Assembly: GCF_018390515.1 (NCBI RefSeq)
Contig: NZ_JAHBBK010000004.1
Coordinates: 1 to 64,000, forward strand
DNA from: Mucilaginibacter sp. Bleaf8
GTDB taxonomy: Bacteria > Bacteroidota > Bacteroidia > Sphingobacteriales > Sphingobacteriaceae
Direction: 5' to 3'
DNA: 64,000 nt
Part shown: piece by piece, positions 16,100 through 24,792 of the stretch
How the letters are laid out: each line of letters begins with the position of its first letter
How positions within the stretch are numbered: the stretch's first letter is position 1
The notes under the pieces: model-generated
Seen by the model: the letters and a program-made list of their open reading frames with translations, nothing else
Databases searched by the model: none
What the model was told of the DNA's origin: nothing
Made by a program: the position numbers and the translations under genes

Positions 16100-17674
16100 T
16101 TGGACAGGAAAATTATTATCGGAACCCGCGGCAGCGAATTAGCCTTATGGCAAGCCAATTTTGTTAAAGATAGTTTAGCTGATATCGGCGTAACTGCCGA
16201 ATTGAAAATCATAAAAACACAGGGCGACCGTATCCTGAACCTAAGCCTCGATAAACTCGAAGGTAAAGGTTTTTTTACCAAGGAGCTGGAAGAAGAATTG
16301 TTGGGCGGCACTATTGATGTTGCCGTACACTCTCATAAAGATCTACCCACCGAGCATCCACCCGGGCTCATTATAGCGGCCGTATCAGAACGTGAAGATC
16401 CTTCTGAGCTGTTATTAATCCTGAAAGATTGTGTGGATGTGCACCAAAAGCTTTCAGTTAAGTTTGGTGGTACGGTAGGTACCTCATCCAATCGCCGTAA
16501 AGCGCAGCTGCTGGCCTTACGTCCTGATTTGGAGATGGATGATCTTCGCGGTAATGTGCCTACCCGTATCGGTAAATTGCGTAGCGAAAATTATGATGCT
16601 ATTATGCTGGCTAAGGCAGGCGTAAGCCGTTTGGGTATTGACCTGAGCGAGTTTCATGTAGAGGAGCTGAAACCTACCGAATTTGTACCGGCTCCAGCTC
16701 AGGGCGCATTGGCTATCCAGATTCGTGAAAAAGATACTGAACTGTATACCATTTTACAAAAGCTGCATCATCCTGAGGTGGCCGAAGCGCTATCTGTTGA
16801 ACGCAGCGTGCTTAAAATGTTTGGCGGCGGCTGCCATTTACCTTTGGGTTGCTACTGCCGCAAGCAGGAAGATACTTATCATATATTTACTTCAAAGGCA
16901 GATAGCGATGAGGAGCTACCAGACCGTTTATACATCAGCACGCCAACATTAGATGGTGTGGCCGAAAAGATTGTGTCTTATTTTGAAAAAGGCCGTAAGG
17001 TTGCTGATAAAGTATTTATATCACGAGACCTGCCGGCATCCAGCTATTTCCGCAGGGTGTTGCAAAAGCACGGTATCGAGGTAGAAGCCCGTTCGTTAAT
17101 CCGTACGGTACCTATCATGACCATTTTGAACCCTTATATTTTACAGGATGTGGATTGGGTATTTTTTACCAGCAAAAACGCGGTTGAGTACTTTTTTGCG
17201 CTAAAACCACAATTTGTTAAAAAAGTAAAGTTCGGCGTAATAGGCAGCGGTTCTGAAGATATGCTGCGCCGCCACGGCCACTTTGCCGATTATGTGGGCG
17301 ATAATGTAGATACCGCTATAGTAGCCAAAGAATTTGCGCAGATAGCCAATAGTAGCACTATATTATTCCCATGTGCCGAAAATGCGATGCGCAGCATTCA
17401 CCAGGCATTGTCTGCCGATACGAAAATCATTGATTTGCCGGTATATGCCACCATGCGAGAGGAAGTGGCTTCTGGCTCAACAGCGGATGTATTGGTGTTT
17501 ACCAGCCCGTCAAACGCGGAAGCATACTTTAAAGACAACTTGCTTGATCTGAACCAAAAAGTAGTAGCCATCGGCAAATCAACCGGTAAAAAACTGGACG
17601 AACTGAATATCCCTTACAAGCTGCCTTTCTCGCCCGACGAGGTGGGTTTGGCCGAAGCTGTATTTGGGCTTTAA
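16100..17674 (+). CDS. hemCD: Porphobilinogen deaminase / uroporphyrinogen-III synthase fusion (HemC-HemD)
   Basis: One 524-residue protein holds two consecutive haem enzymes. Residues 1-300 are HemC (IGTRGSELALWQANFV, AVHSHKDLPTE, DDLRGNVPTRIGKL) with the dipyrromethane cofactor cysteine Cys245 in FGGGCHLPLG. Residues 310-524 are a HemD-type uroporphyrinogen-III synthase (VFFTSKNAVEYFF, VLVFTSPSNAEAYF, VVAIGKSTGKKL). The fusion could channel unstable hydroxymethylbilane. The start is TTG at 16100, which gives the normal N-terminus DRKIIIGTRGS. Confidence 0.94.
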   Translation: MDRKIIIGTRGSELALWQANFVKDSLADIGVTAELKIIKTQGDRILNLSLDKLEGKGFFTKELEEELLGGTIDVAVHSHKDLPTEHPPGLIIAAVSEREDPSELLLILKDCVDVHQKLSVKFGGTVGTSSNRRKAQLLALRPDLEMDDLRGNVPTRIGKLRSENYDAIMLAKAGVSRLGIDLSEFHVEELKPTEFVPAPAQGALAIQIREKDTELYTILQKLHHPEVAEALSVERSVLKMFGGGCHLPLGCYCRKQEDTYHIFTSKADSDEELPDRLYISTPTLDGVAEKIVSYFEKGRKVADKVFISRDLPASSYFRRVLQKHGIEVEARSLIRTVPIMTILNPYILQDVDWVFFTSKNAVEYFFALKPQFVKKVKFGVIGSGSEDMLRRHGHFADYVGDNVDTAIVAKEFAQIANSSTILFPCAENAMRSIHQALSADTKIIDLPVYATMREEVASGSTADVLVFTSPSNAEAYFKDNLLDLNQKVVAIGKSTGKKLDELNIPYKLPFSPDEVGLAEAVFGL

Positions 17675-17685
17675 ACCTTGCCCAA

Positions 17686-17783
17686 ACCCTCCCGGCAGGG
17701 AGGGCTTTTGATTTGAAGGGTATATATATTATTAAACATTTAATTTTCAAATCCTCCCTACCGGGAAGGATTTAGGAGGGCTC
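17686..17783. repeat. Pair of CCTCCC/GGGAGG palindromes between hemCD and hemB
   Basis: The first palindrome (about 17689-17708) has CCCTCCC facing GGGAGGG. The second (about 17752-17780) reads TCCTCCC...GGATTTAGGAGGG and ends three bases before the hemB ATG. Its AGGAGGG (17774-17780) is a near-perfect Shine-Dalgarno sequence. Related copies are at 23509-23589, 41242-41283 and 41363-41395. Confidence 0.7.
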
Positions 17784-18755
17784 ATGTTACAACGACCAAG
17801 AAGAAATAGAAAAAGTGAAGTGATTCGCCAAATGGTGCAGGAAACTCACGTGAGTGCGGCAAATCTGATTTTTCCGCTATTTATCATCGAAGGTGAAAAT
17901 CAGAAAAGTGAAGTATCTTCCATGCCGGGCATCTATCGTTATTCGATCGATAACCTGCTGCGTGAAGTGGAAAGTTGTATGAAACTGGGGTTAAAATCGT
18001 TCGACTTGTTTCCGAACATTGACGAGTCGTTGAAAGATAAATTCGCGACCGAAAGCTATCGTGATGAGAGTTTATACCTGCGCGCCATTCGCGAGGTTAA
18101 AAAAGAGTTTCCGGAAGCCTGCGTAATTACTGACGTGGCCATGGACCCTTACAGCAGTGATGGCCACGACGGTATTGTAGAGAACGGTGAAATTTTGAAC
18201 GATGCAACGCTGGAAGTATTAGGCAAAATGGCTTTGGCTCACGCCCGTGCCGGCGCCGATATCATTGCACCATCTGATATGATGGACGGCCGGGTAGGCT
18301 ACATTCGCCAGGTACTGGACGAGCATGGTTATTCAACCGTGTCTATTATGTCCTACTCAGCTAAATATGCCAGCGCATTTTACGGCCCGTTCCGTGATGC
18401 CTTAAATTCTGCACCTAAGTTTGGCGATAAAAAAACATACCAGATGAACCCTGCCAACCAGCGCGAAGCTTTAATAGAAGCTAACCTGGACGAGCAGGAA
18501 GGTGCCGACTTTTTAATGGTAAAACCCGCGCTGCCTTATCTGGACGTAATTAAGCTGTTGAAAGATAACACCGAGCTACCGATAGCGGCTTACAATGTAA
18601 GTGGTGAATACGCCATGATTAAAGCGGCTATTCAAAAAGGCTGGCTGAACGAGCAGCGTGCTATCACCGAGGTGCTTACCAGCATTCGCCGTGCAGGCGC
18701 TACAGCGATACTTACCTACCACGCCAAAGAGGTGCTGGAAAATAAGTGGCTTTAG
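17784..18755 (+). CDS. hemB: Delta-aminolevulinic acid dehydratase (porphobilinogen synthase) HemB
   Basis: Condenses two 5-aminolevulinates to porphobilinogen. 323 residues, full length. The two active-site lysines are in MSYSAKYASAFYGPF and FLMVKPALPYLD. The metal-site segment reads VAMDPYSSDGHDG with Asp/Ala in place of the cysteine cluster of the zinc enzymes, indicating the zinc-independent (Mg-type) subgroup. Its ribosome binding site is supplied by a palindromic repeat just upstream. Confidence 0.97.
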   Translation: MLQRPRRNRKSEVIRQMVQETHVSAANLIFPLFIIEGENQKSEVSSMPGIYRYSIDNLLREVESCMKLGLKSFDLFPNIDESLKDKFATESYRDESLYLRAIREVKKEFPEACVITDVAMDPYSSDGHDGIVENGEILNDATLEVLGKMALAHARAGADIIAPSDMMDGRVGYIRQVLDEHGYSTVSIMSYSAKYASAFYGPFRDALNSAPKFGDKKTYQMNPANQREALIEANLDEQEGADFLMVKPALPYLDVIKLLKDNTELPIAAYNVSGEYAMIKAAIQKGWLNEQRAITEVLTSIRRAGATAILTYHAKEVLENKWL

Positions 18756-18800
18756 GTGAGATTTTAGATTAAAGGATCAAGAATATAGACTCAACCGTTA

Positions 18801-18849
18801 ATGCAAGGAGCGAAGCACTGTTTACAAATAAATGCTCCGTTCTTCGCAT
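18801..18849. repeat. Imperfect hairpin repeat between hemB and hemL
   Basis: Arms 18801-18817 and 18833-18849 pair over 17 positions with two G-T pairs and two A-C mismatches; the arms contain GGAGCGAAGCA and TGCTCCGTTCTTCGCAT. No T run follows, so a terminator is unlikely. It looks like a dispersed genomic palindrome of another family than the CCTCCC ones. Confidence 0.55.
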
Positions 18850-18871
18850 TGATGTTACCAATATAAAATAC

Positions 18872-20254
18872 ATGTCTGAAAGCAATAAAATAAACAGCGC
18901 TCCTGAAATAAGCCGCGAAAAATCGGCCGAATTATATGCTAAGGCTAAAACTTATTTCCCTGGTGGCGTAAACTCGCCGGTAAGGGCATTTAAATCGGTT
19001 TATGGTACGCCGCTGTTTATTAAAAAAGGCGATGGTGCTTATTTATGGGATGCGGATGATAATCAGTTTATTGATTTTTGCTGCTCATGGGGGCCGCTTA
19101 TTTTAGGGCATAACCACCCCGCCATCCGCGAAAAAGTGATCGAGGTGATGCAGTACGGCATGTCATTCGGTGCACCTACTGCGCTGGAAAACGAGCTGGC
19201 CGAATTGATTTTATCGAACAATCCGTTCATCGAAAAGATACGCTTTACCAGTTCGGGTACCGAGGCGGTAATGTCGGCTATTCGCCTGGCGCGCGGTTAT
19301 ACCAAACGCAACAAGATTTTAAAGTTTGAAGGTTGTTATCATGGCCATACTGATGCGTTGCTGGTTAAAGCCGGCTCGGGATTGGTTACATTCGGCGAAA
19401 CTTCATCGGCTGGTATACCCGAAGCTTTTGCCAAAGAAACTATTGTAATTGCACTGAATGATAAAGAAGCGCTGCAAAAAGCTTTTGAAGAGTTTAAAAA
19501 CGAAATAGCTGTCGTAATTATAGAGCCGGTTCCGGCCAATAATGGTTTGTTGTTGCAGCATCAGGAGTTTCTACAATACCTGCGCGACATTTGTACCGAC
19601 AACGGCACCCTGTTACTGTTCGACGAAGTGATTTCCGGCTTCCGCTTAAGCTTTACCGGTGCATCAGGCTATTATGGTATCAACCCCGACATAATTACCT
19701 ATGGTAAAATTATTGGTGGTGGGTTGCCGGTAGGTGCTTATGGCGCATCGGCTCAAATCATGAGTAATATATCGCCCGAAGGGCCGGTATACCAGGCAGG
19801 TACCCTATCAGGTAACCCGATAGCCATGGCAGCTGGTATTGCCCAGTTGAGCGAACTAATTAAGCCAGGTTTTTACCAAGAGCTGAACAGCAAAACAGAA
19901 GCCTTTGTAAATGATATTCTCCAATTTGTAAACGAGCGTAACTACCCTGTGCAAATTGAGCGGATTGGTTCCATCTTCTGGTTTGCATTTACCACACAAG
20001 GTACTATTCGCCGTGCGGATGAGATAGATCCGGCCAGTATGGAAAGCTTCAAGAAAATGCACCGCGAGTTGCTTAATCGTGGCGTATACATGGGCCCTTC
20101 AGGTTACGAAGTAGGCTTTGTATCAGCCGCTCATTCACCCGAAATATTGAACAAAGCAAAACAGGCCATTTTCGATAGCTTAGATATCGTATTTAGTACG
20201 CCGGAAACGCCTGCCGTAAATACTGTAACAGCAGAAACAGACTTTAGAGAATAA
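18872..20254 (+). CDS. hemL: Glutamate-1-semialdehyde 2,1-aminomutase HemL
   Basis: PLP enzyme that converts glutamate-1-semialdehyde (the HemA product) to 5-aminolevulinate, substrate of HemB. 460 residues. Motifs: YFPGGVNSPVRAF, GPLILGHNHP, RFTSSGTEAVMSAIRLARG, the PLP-aspartate region LLFDEVISGFR, and the Schiff-base lysine in ITYGKIIGGGLPVGAYG. The C-terminal extension of about 25 residues (after DIVFSTPE) is variable and not conserved. Confidence 0.96.
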   Translation: MSESNKINSAPEISREKSAELYAKAKTYFPGGVNSPVRAFKSVYGTPLFIKKGDGAYLWDADDNQFIDFCCSWGPLILGHNHPAIREKVIEVMQYGMSFGAPTALENELAELILSNNPFIEKIRFTSSGTEAVMSAIRLARGYTKRNKILKFEGCYHGHTDALLVKAGSGLVTFGETSSAGIPEAFAKETIVIALNDKEALQKAFEEFKNEIAVVIIEPVPANNGLLLQHQEFLQYLRDICTDNGTLLLFDEVISGFRLSFTGASGYYGINPDIITYGKIIGGGLPVGAYGASAQIMSNISPEGPVYQAGTLSGNPIAMAAGIAQLSELIKPGFYQELNSKTEAFVNDILQFVNERNYPVQIERIGSIFWFAFTTQGTIRRADEIDPASMESFKKMHRELLNRGVYMGPSGYEVGFVSAAHSPEILNKAKQAIFDSLDIVFSTPETPAVNTVTAETDFRE

Positions 20255-20280
20255 CCTATTCTATATAAGAAACGTAAACC

Positions 20281-20309
20281 AGAAGCCTCCCTGATAAGGG
20301 GAGACTTCT
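20281..20309. repeat. Palindrome between hemL and the histidine kinase gene
   Basis: AGAAGCCTCCC (20281-20291) faces GGGGAGACTTCT (20298-20309) around a short loop. It lies 15 bases before the kinase start and is not followed by a T run of terminator length. Confidence 0.5.
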
Positions 20310-20324
20310 TAGAGTTAAGGAAAC

Positions 20325-21194
20325 ATGAAAAAGCCTTTTGTTATATTCTACGGACTGATCATCTACGCCATGGCCGAGTTGCTGTGGTGGGGATATATGC
20401 TGGTGAGTTTGCAACCACGCCGCTCAGGTATGATTTTAAGCGAAGGGTGTATGTTTTTTTCGGTGCTGCTTTTCGGTGCCTTTCTGTTTCATAAATCCCT
20501 GAACAAGGAGCGCAGGCTGCAGGATCAGAAAAAAAACTTTTTGCTTTCTGTAACCCACGAGTTGAAATCGCCGCTGGCTTCGATCAAGCTTTACCTGGAA
20601 ACTATCCAAAAACGCAATCTGAATAAAGACCAGATTATGGACTTTACCGGCAAGTGTTTACTGGATATTGACCGGTTGAACGATATGGTGGAGAACATGC
20701 TGCTGGCAGCCAAACTTGAAAACCAGTCGTACACGTTCCCAAAGCAGCAATTTAACCTGTCGGTATTGGTAGATAGTGTGGTGAACCGTTTGCAGGTCAA
20801 TAAGTGCGATTTTACTCAGCAGCTCATCAATGCCGAAATTGAACCTAAAATTGAAGTTTCGGGTGATAAGTTCGCTTTAACTTCAGTGGTTACCAACCTG
20901 ATCGAGAACGCTATTAAGTACTCAGAACCATGTGCCACGGTTGATGTGAGATTGTATAGCAAAAGCAATAAAGTGTATCTGGAGGTTGCCGATCACGGCA
21001 TTGGTATAGCAGATGCGGAAAAAAGCCGTATTTTCGAGCGGTTTTACCGTGTAGGTAGCGAAGAAACCCGTAACACAAAAGGCACAGGTTTAGGTTTATA
21101 CATTGTAAAACACGTACTGGATAAGCATGAGGCTTCAATTCAGGTACGAGACAACAGCCCGGCGGGCAGTGTTTTTGAAGTAGTTTTTGGTTAA
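20325..21194 (+). CDS. Sensor histidine kinase (short, membrane-anchored)
   Basis: 289 residues. Two transmembrane segments (about 5-26 and 38-56) are separated by only about 12 residues, so there is no periplasmic sensor domain and no HAMP; this is an intramembrane-sensing type. HisKA dimerisation domain with His78 in VTHELKSPLAS, then HATPase with N-box NLIENAIKYS, G1 DHGIGI and G2 GTGLGLYI. SD-like AAGG lies just before the ATG. It is placed between hemL and hemE with its response regulator 13 bases downstream. Signal unknown; the location suggests a link to haem or redox status. Confidence 0.9.
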   Translation: MKKPFVIFYGLIIYAMAELLWWGYMLVSLQPRRSGMILSEGCMFFSVLLFGAFLFHKSLNKERRLQDQKKNFLLSVTHELKSPLASIKLYLETIQKRNLNKDQIMDFTGKCLLDIDRLNDMVENMLLAAKLENQSYTFPKQQFNLSVLVDSVVNRLQVNKCDFTQQLINAEIEPKIEVSGDKFALTSVVTNLIENAIKYSEPCATVDVRLYSKSNKVYLEVADHGIGIADAEKSRIFERFYRVGSEETRNTKGTGLGLYIVKHVLDKHEASIQVRDNSPAGSVFEVVFG

Positions 21195-21207
21195 CCTAAA
21201 TAATCAT

Positions 21208-21918
21208 ATGTCAACTAATAAAAAAAGAATATTACTGGCTGAAGACGAGGAGCACTTGCTCGAAGCCATCAAATTAAACCTGGAGCTGGAAGGTTACAAA
21301 GTAACTACCGCAAACAATGGTAAAAAAGCGTTGCAGATTTTTAAAGAAGAGCGCTTTAACCTGATCATTCTGGATGTGATGATGCCGGAAGTGGATGGCT
21401 TTGTTGTGGCCGAGACTATCCGCCTGGAAAATTCGGAAGTGCCGATCATGTTCCTGACGGCAAAAAATACCAACGAGGATAAAATCAACGGCCTGAAAAA
21501 AGGGGCCGATGATTACCTGACCAAGCCTTTCAACCTGGAAGAGCTGATACTGCGTGTAAACAACCTGGTAAAACGCGGTCTGAAAGGTGATGATCTGAAA
21601 GAGTTTAACAGCTATAAGATAGGTGATAAAACTATTCATTTCAACTCTTTTGAGCTAATAAATGATGATGGTACCATTACGCCGTTAACCAAAAAGGAAA
21701 CCATGCTGTTAAAGCTGCTGATTGAGCGCCGTAACGAAGCGGTATCACGCGAGCAGATTCTGGAAACCGTATGGAACTATGATGTATATCCATCCACCCG
21801 TACTATCGATAACTTTATTTTGACCTTTCGTAAATACTTTGAGCCCGATCCTAAAAATCCGGTTTATTTCCATTCTATCCGTGGGGTGGGTTACAAGTTT
21901 ACTGATAATCATCATTAA
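21208..21918 (+). CDS. OmpR-family response regulator
   Basis: 236 residues from the ATG at 21208; an upstream in-frame TTG (21187) would overlap the kinase gene. Receiver domain with acidic pair Glu12/Asp13, phospho-acceptor Asp56 in IILDVMMPEVDG and lysine in YLTKPFN. The C-terminal winged helix is a Trans_reg_C domain (SREQILETVWNYD, STRTIDNFILTFRKYF, HSIRGVGYKF). Partner of the preceding kinase; targets may include the surrounding hem genes, by position only. Confidence 0.93.
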   Translation: MSTNKKRILLAEDEEHLLEAIKLNLELEGYKVTTANNGKKALQIFKEERFNLIILDVMMPEVDGFVVAETIRLENSEVPIMFLTAKNTNEDKINGLKKGADDYLTKPFNLEELILRVNNLVKRGLKGDDLKEFNSYKIGDKTIHFNSFELINDDGTITPLTKKETMLLKLLIERRNEAVSREQILETVWNYDVYPSTRTIDNFILTFRKYFEPDPKNPVYFHSIRGVGYKFTDNHH

Positions 21919-22448
21919 TGTTTACAAATAAGGTACGGCTGCTGGTTATTGCTGTATTCAGTGCGTTGCTGGTGTTTTTTATTACGCAGCGCAGTTATGA
22001 GTTGGCCGCTATAGCCGGTTTGTTTATTGGAATGCTGATATGGGGCTATTTTAAAGAAGGCCCCATCATACTGGCAGCCAAACATTTTCATAATAAGGAT
22101 TACGATAAGACCGAAAGCCTGCTGCGCCAGATACAAAAGCCCGAATGGCTGAGTAAAAACCGGCGTGGCTTTTATGAGTTTATGATGGGCGGCATTGCTT
22201 TCAAAAAGCATGACTTTGAGCATGCCGAGCATCATTACGAACAAGCCACTAAATATCCGCTACGTTCGGTAAACGATCATGTATCGGCGCTGGCAACGGT
22301 AGCCAATATTAGTTTGCGTAATGGCAAGCCCCAAAAGGCAGCAGAATTTCTGCAAAAAACCTATCAGTTTCAGGATAAGACTACAGCCCGGATGAAAGCC
22401 GTGATAGCCAGCCTGGAAGAGGAATTAAAAAAAGTTAAAGCGGAGTAA
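21918..22448 (+). CDS. TPR-like membrane protein
   Basis: 176 residues; the ATG overlaps the regulator stop by one base (TAATG), so it is cotranslated. Two hydrophobic segments at the N-terminus (LLVIAVFSALLVFFIT and LAAIAGLFIGMLIWGYF) anchor a cytoplasmic part with helical-repeat character (DYDKTESLLRQIQ, FEHAEHHYEQATKYP, GKPQKAAEFLQKTYQF). TPRs mediate protein contacts. It could help the kinase or the haem enzymes; no specific function can be named. Confidence 0.75.
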   Translation: MFTNKVRLLVIAVFSALLVFFITQRSYELAAIAGLFIGMLIWGYFKEGPIILAAKHFHNKDYDKTESLLRQIQKPEWLSKNRRGFYEFMMGGIAFKKHDFEHAEHHYEQATKYPLRSVNDHVSALATVANISLRNGKPQKAAEFLQKTYQFQDKTTARMKAVIASLEEELKKVKAE

Positions 22449-22477
22449 GGCCCTGGTGCCATGTTCCATGATATAAT

Positions 22478-23503
22478 ATGAAAGATTCTTTATTTATTAA
22501 AGCCGCATTTTCGCAAAAAACAGAACGCCCGCCGGTATGGATGATGCGCCAGGCTGGTCGTTTTATGCCGCAGTACTGGGAAATTAAAAACAAGTACTCG
22601 TTTCTGGAAATGTGCAAAACGCCCGAAATTGCTGCCGATGTAACCATGTTGCCGGTTGATTTACTGGATATTGATGCCGCAATCCTGTTTTCGGATATTT
22701 TGGTTACCGGCGAGGCTATGGGCGGCGATTTGAGCTTTACCCAAGGCATAGGCCCTAAGTTTGCCAACCCGGTGCGTACACAGGCTGATGTGGATAACCT
22801 GAGTGTAAATGTGTTGGACAGGCTGCAATATGTTGCCGATGCCATTAAGGTAATTCAGCAACGGTTGAGCGGTAAAATTCCGCTGATTGGTTTTGCTGGT
22901 GCGCCGTTTACCGTAATGAGCTATCTGGTAGAAGGTGGTTCATCACGCGATTTTAAACTAACCAAGCTGATGCTGCACAATGAGCCCGAACTGGCTCACC
23001 AACTGCTGGCTAAAATAGCTAAAGTAACAGCCGATTATCTGAACCTGCAAATTGAAGCGGGCGTAAATGCCATCCAGATATTTGACAGCTGGGCACAAGC
23101 ACTGGCCTGGGACGATTACCAGGAGTTTTCACACCGTTATATTGCCGAAATTATCAGTAACCTGAACCGTAAGGATATCCCGGTGATCTCGTTCTGCAAA
23201 GGTAGTTCCGTTTTTGCACCGCTGATGGCTGAGGCTAAACCCGATGTTATTTCCATTGACTGGAACGTAGATTTGCTGGATATGAAAAAACGCCTGCCGC
23301 AGGGCATTGCCGTGCAAGGTAACTTAGACCCGCATATCTTATACGCAGATAAAAAGGTAATTAAAGAGCGCATACACCGCTTGTTTAACCGCATGAAAGA
23401 CGAGCCGGGGTACATCTTCAATCTGGGTCACGGTATTATGCCTGATATTCCGTTTGATAACGTGAAGTACGCGGTTGAAGTAATTAAAGAATACAGATAC
23501 TAA
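22478..23503 (+). CDS. hemE: Uroporphyrinogen decarboxylase HemE
   Basis: Decarboxylates uroporphyrinogen III to coproporphyrinogen III. 341 residues, full length. The N-terminal signature RPPVWMMRQAGRFMPQY, the catalytic aspartate region ILFSDILV, GFAGAPFTVMSYLVEGG and the C-terminal FNLGHGIMPDIP are all present. It lies 29 bases after the TPR gene, downstream of the two-component system. Confidence 0.97.
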   Translation: MKDSLFIKAAFSQKTERPPVWMMRQAGRFMPQYWEIKNKYSFLEMCKTPEIAADVTMLPVDLLDIDAAILFSDILVTGEAMGGDLSFTQGIGPKFANPVRTQADVDNLSVNVLDRLQYVADAIKVIQQRLSGKIPLIGFAGAPFTVMSYLVEGGSSRDFKLTKLMLHNEPELAHQLLAKIAKVTADYLNLQIEAGVNAIQIFDSWAQALAWDDYQEFSHRYIAEIISNLNRKDIPVISFCKGSSVFAPLMAEAKPDVISIDWNVDLLDMKKRLPQGIAVQGNLDPHILYADKKVIKERIHRLFNRMKDEPGYIFNLGHGIMPDIPFDNVKYAVEVIKEYRY

Positions 23504-23508
23504 GCTCC

Positions 23509-23589
23509 ATTCCCCTAAAAGGGGGGAGGGGGTTAGGACATAAATATAACTATTGCTTATTAAATTTCTACTTTAGGGGAAAGGGACTT
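23509..23589. repeat. CCCCT/AGGGG palindrome element between hemE and hemJ
   Basis: Left half ATTCCCCTAAAAGGGGGGAGGGGG (about 23511-23533) is itself palindromic; right half CTTTAGGGGAAAGGGACTT (23571-23589) ends immediately before the hemJ ATG. Related in sequence to the elements before hemB and after ilvC. Confidence 0.6.
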
Positions 23590-24132
23590 ATGTACCTTTA
23601 CATTAAATCCATACACATCATTTTTGTAGTTTGCTGGATGGCAGGGCTATTTTACATCGTGCGCCTGTTCATTTATCATACCGAGGCGCAGCTGCGGCCT
23701 GAAAATGAGCGCAAAATTTTATCAGCGCAGTTTGAGGTAATGGAAAGCAAACTGATGAACATTATTACCGCCCCAGCCATGGTATTAACCTTGCTTGCGG
23801 GAATAGGGATGGTATGGATTAACTCTGCTTTGCTTACCCAAAGCTGGCTCATTATTAAGCTATGCTTTGTGGCAGGACTAATTGCCTATCATATTATCTG
23901 CCAAAAAATGATGCAGCAGATGCGCAACGGTATCTACAAATGGAGTTCAACCCAATTGCGCTTATGGAATGAGGTAGCTACGCTGTTTTTGTTCGCTATC
24001 GTTTTCCTGGTAGTACTGCGTAGTGCCCTCAACTGGATTTACGGTGTAGTAGGATTGGTAGCTATAGCCATGATGCTTATGATAGCGGTAAAGATCTACA
24101 AGCGCTATCGCACCAAAAAAAATAACAGGTAA
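23590..24132 (+). CDS. hemJ: Protoporphyrinogen IX oxidase HemJ
   Basis: 180-residue membrane protein of the HemJ family, which oxidises protoporphyrinogen IX to protoporphyrin IX in bacteria lacking HemG/HemY. N-terminal motif SIHIIFVVCWMAGLFYIVRLFIYH, with the conserved histidine and W-x-AGLFY, and four to five transmembrane segments. It fits as the end of the haem gene cluster. The coproporphyrinogen oxidase and ferrochelatase genes are not in this window. Confidence 0.92.
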   Translation: MYLYIKSIHIIFVVCWMAGLFYIVRLFIYHTEAQLRPENERKILSAQFEVMESKLMNIITAPAMVLTLLAGIGMVWINSALLTQSWLIIKLCFVAGLIAYHIICQKMMQQMRNGIYKWSSTQLRLWNEVATLFLFAIVFLVVLRSALNWIYGVVGLVAIAMMLMIAVKIYKRYRTKKNNR

Positions 24133-24137
24133 GGGTT

Positions 24138-24752
24138 TTATACTCTTACCCAATCTTTCGTTTCAAAATCATATTTCTTGATTACCCTGGCCGGGTTGCC
24201 AACGGCAACCGAATAGGGAGGAATACTTTTAGTAACTACCGCTCCGGCTGCTATCACGCTATGTTTGCCGATGGTTACTCCTGATGTGATCACCGCGTTA
24301 GCTGCTATCCAGCAATCGTCTTCAACTACCACCTGTGCGGTTAGGATAGGCTGTGCATGTATGGGTAAGTTCACATCCCGATACTCATGATTAAGCGCGC
24401 TGATAACGATGTTTTGAGCCATTATCACGTTATTGCCTATAGTAACCGGGCCAATCACCACATTGCCCATACCTATTAAGGAATGTTCGCCAATAAGCAC
24501 ATCACCCACGCCGTTGTTAATAGTGCAAAAATCTTCAATGGTTGAATTCTTGCCCAGTTCAAAGCGGTTAAACGGCAGTACGTCCATCCGTGTACGGCGG
24601 CGCACTTTTGAGCCCGAACCACGCTTGTGAATAAACGGGTTCACCAGCCATTGTACCCAAAGGCGCGGCCGTGCCTCGCCCGAAGGGACAAGCAGCCAAT
24701 GTACCAGCTTTTTAAGCGACGGGTTACTTTTAATGGAATCTTTAAGCGACAT
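24138..24752 (-). CDS. Hexapeptide-repeat acyltransferase (WcaF/maltose O-acetyltransferase-like)
   Basis: 204 residues. Left-handed beta-helix repeats (GDVLIGEHSLIGMGNVVIG, VVVEDDCWIAANAVITSGV, TIGKHSVIAAGAVV) and the terminal GNPARVIKKYD are typical of sugar O-acetyltransferases. The likely catalytic histidine is in ALNHEYRD. It follows two glycosyltransferases in the same direction and probably acetylates the polysaccharide they build. Confidence 0.85.
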   Translation of the reverse strand: MSLKDSIKSNPSLKKLVHWLLVPSGEARPRLWVQWLVNPFIHKRGSGSKVRRRTRMDVLPFNRFELGKNSTIEDFCTINNGVGDVLIGEHSLIGMGNVVIGPVTIGNNVIMAQNIVISALNHEYRDVNLPIHAQPILTAQVVVEDDCWIAANAVITSGVTIGKHSVIAAGAVVTKSIPPYSVAVGNPARVIKKYDFETKDWVRV

Positions 24753-24792
24753 ACCTTATTTACTTACAATCCTCAAATGGTTCAACACGCAA

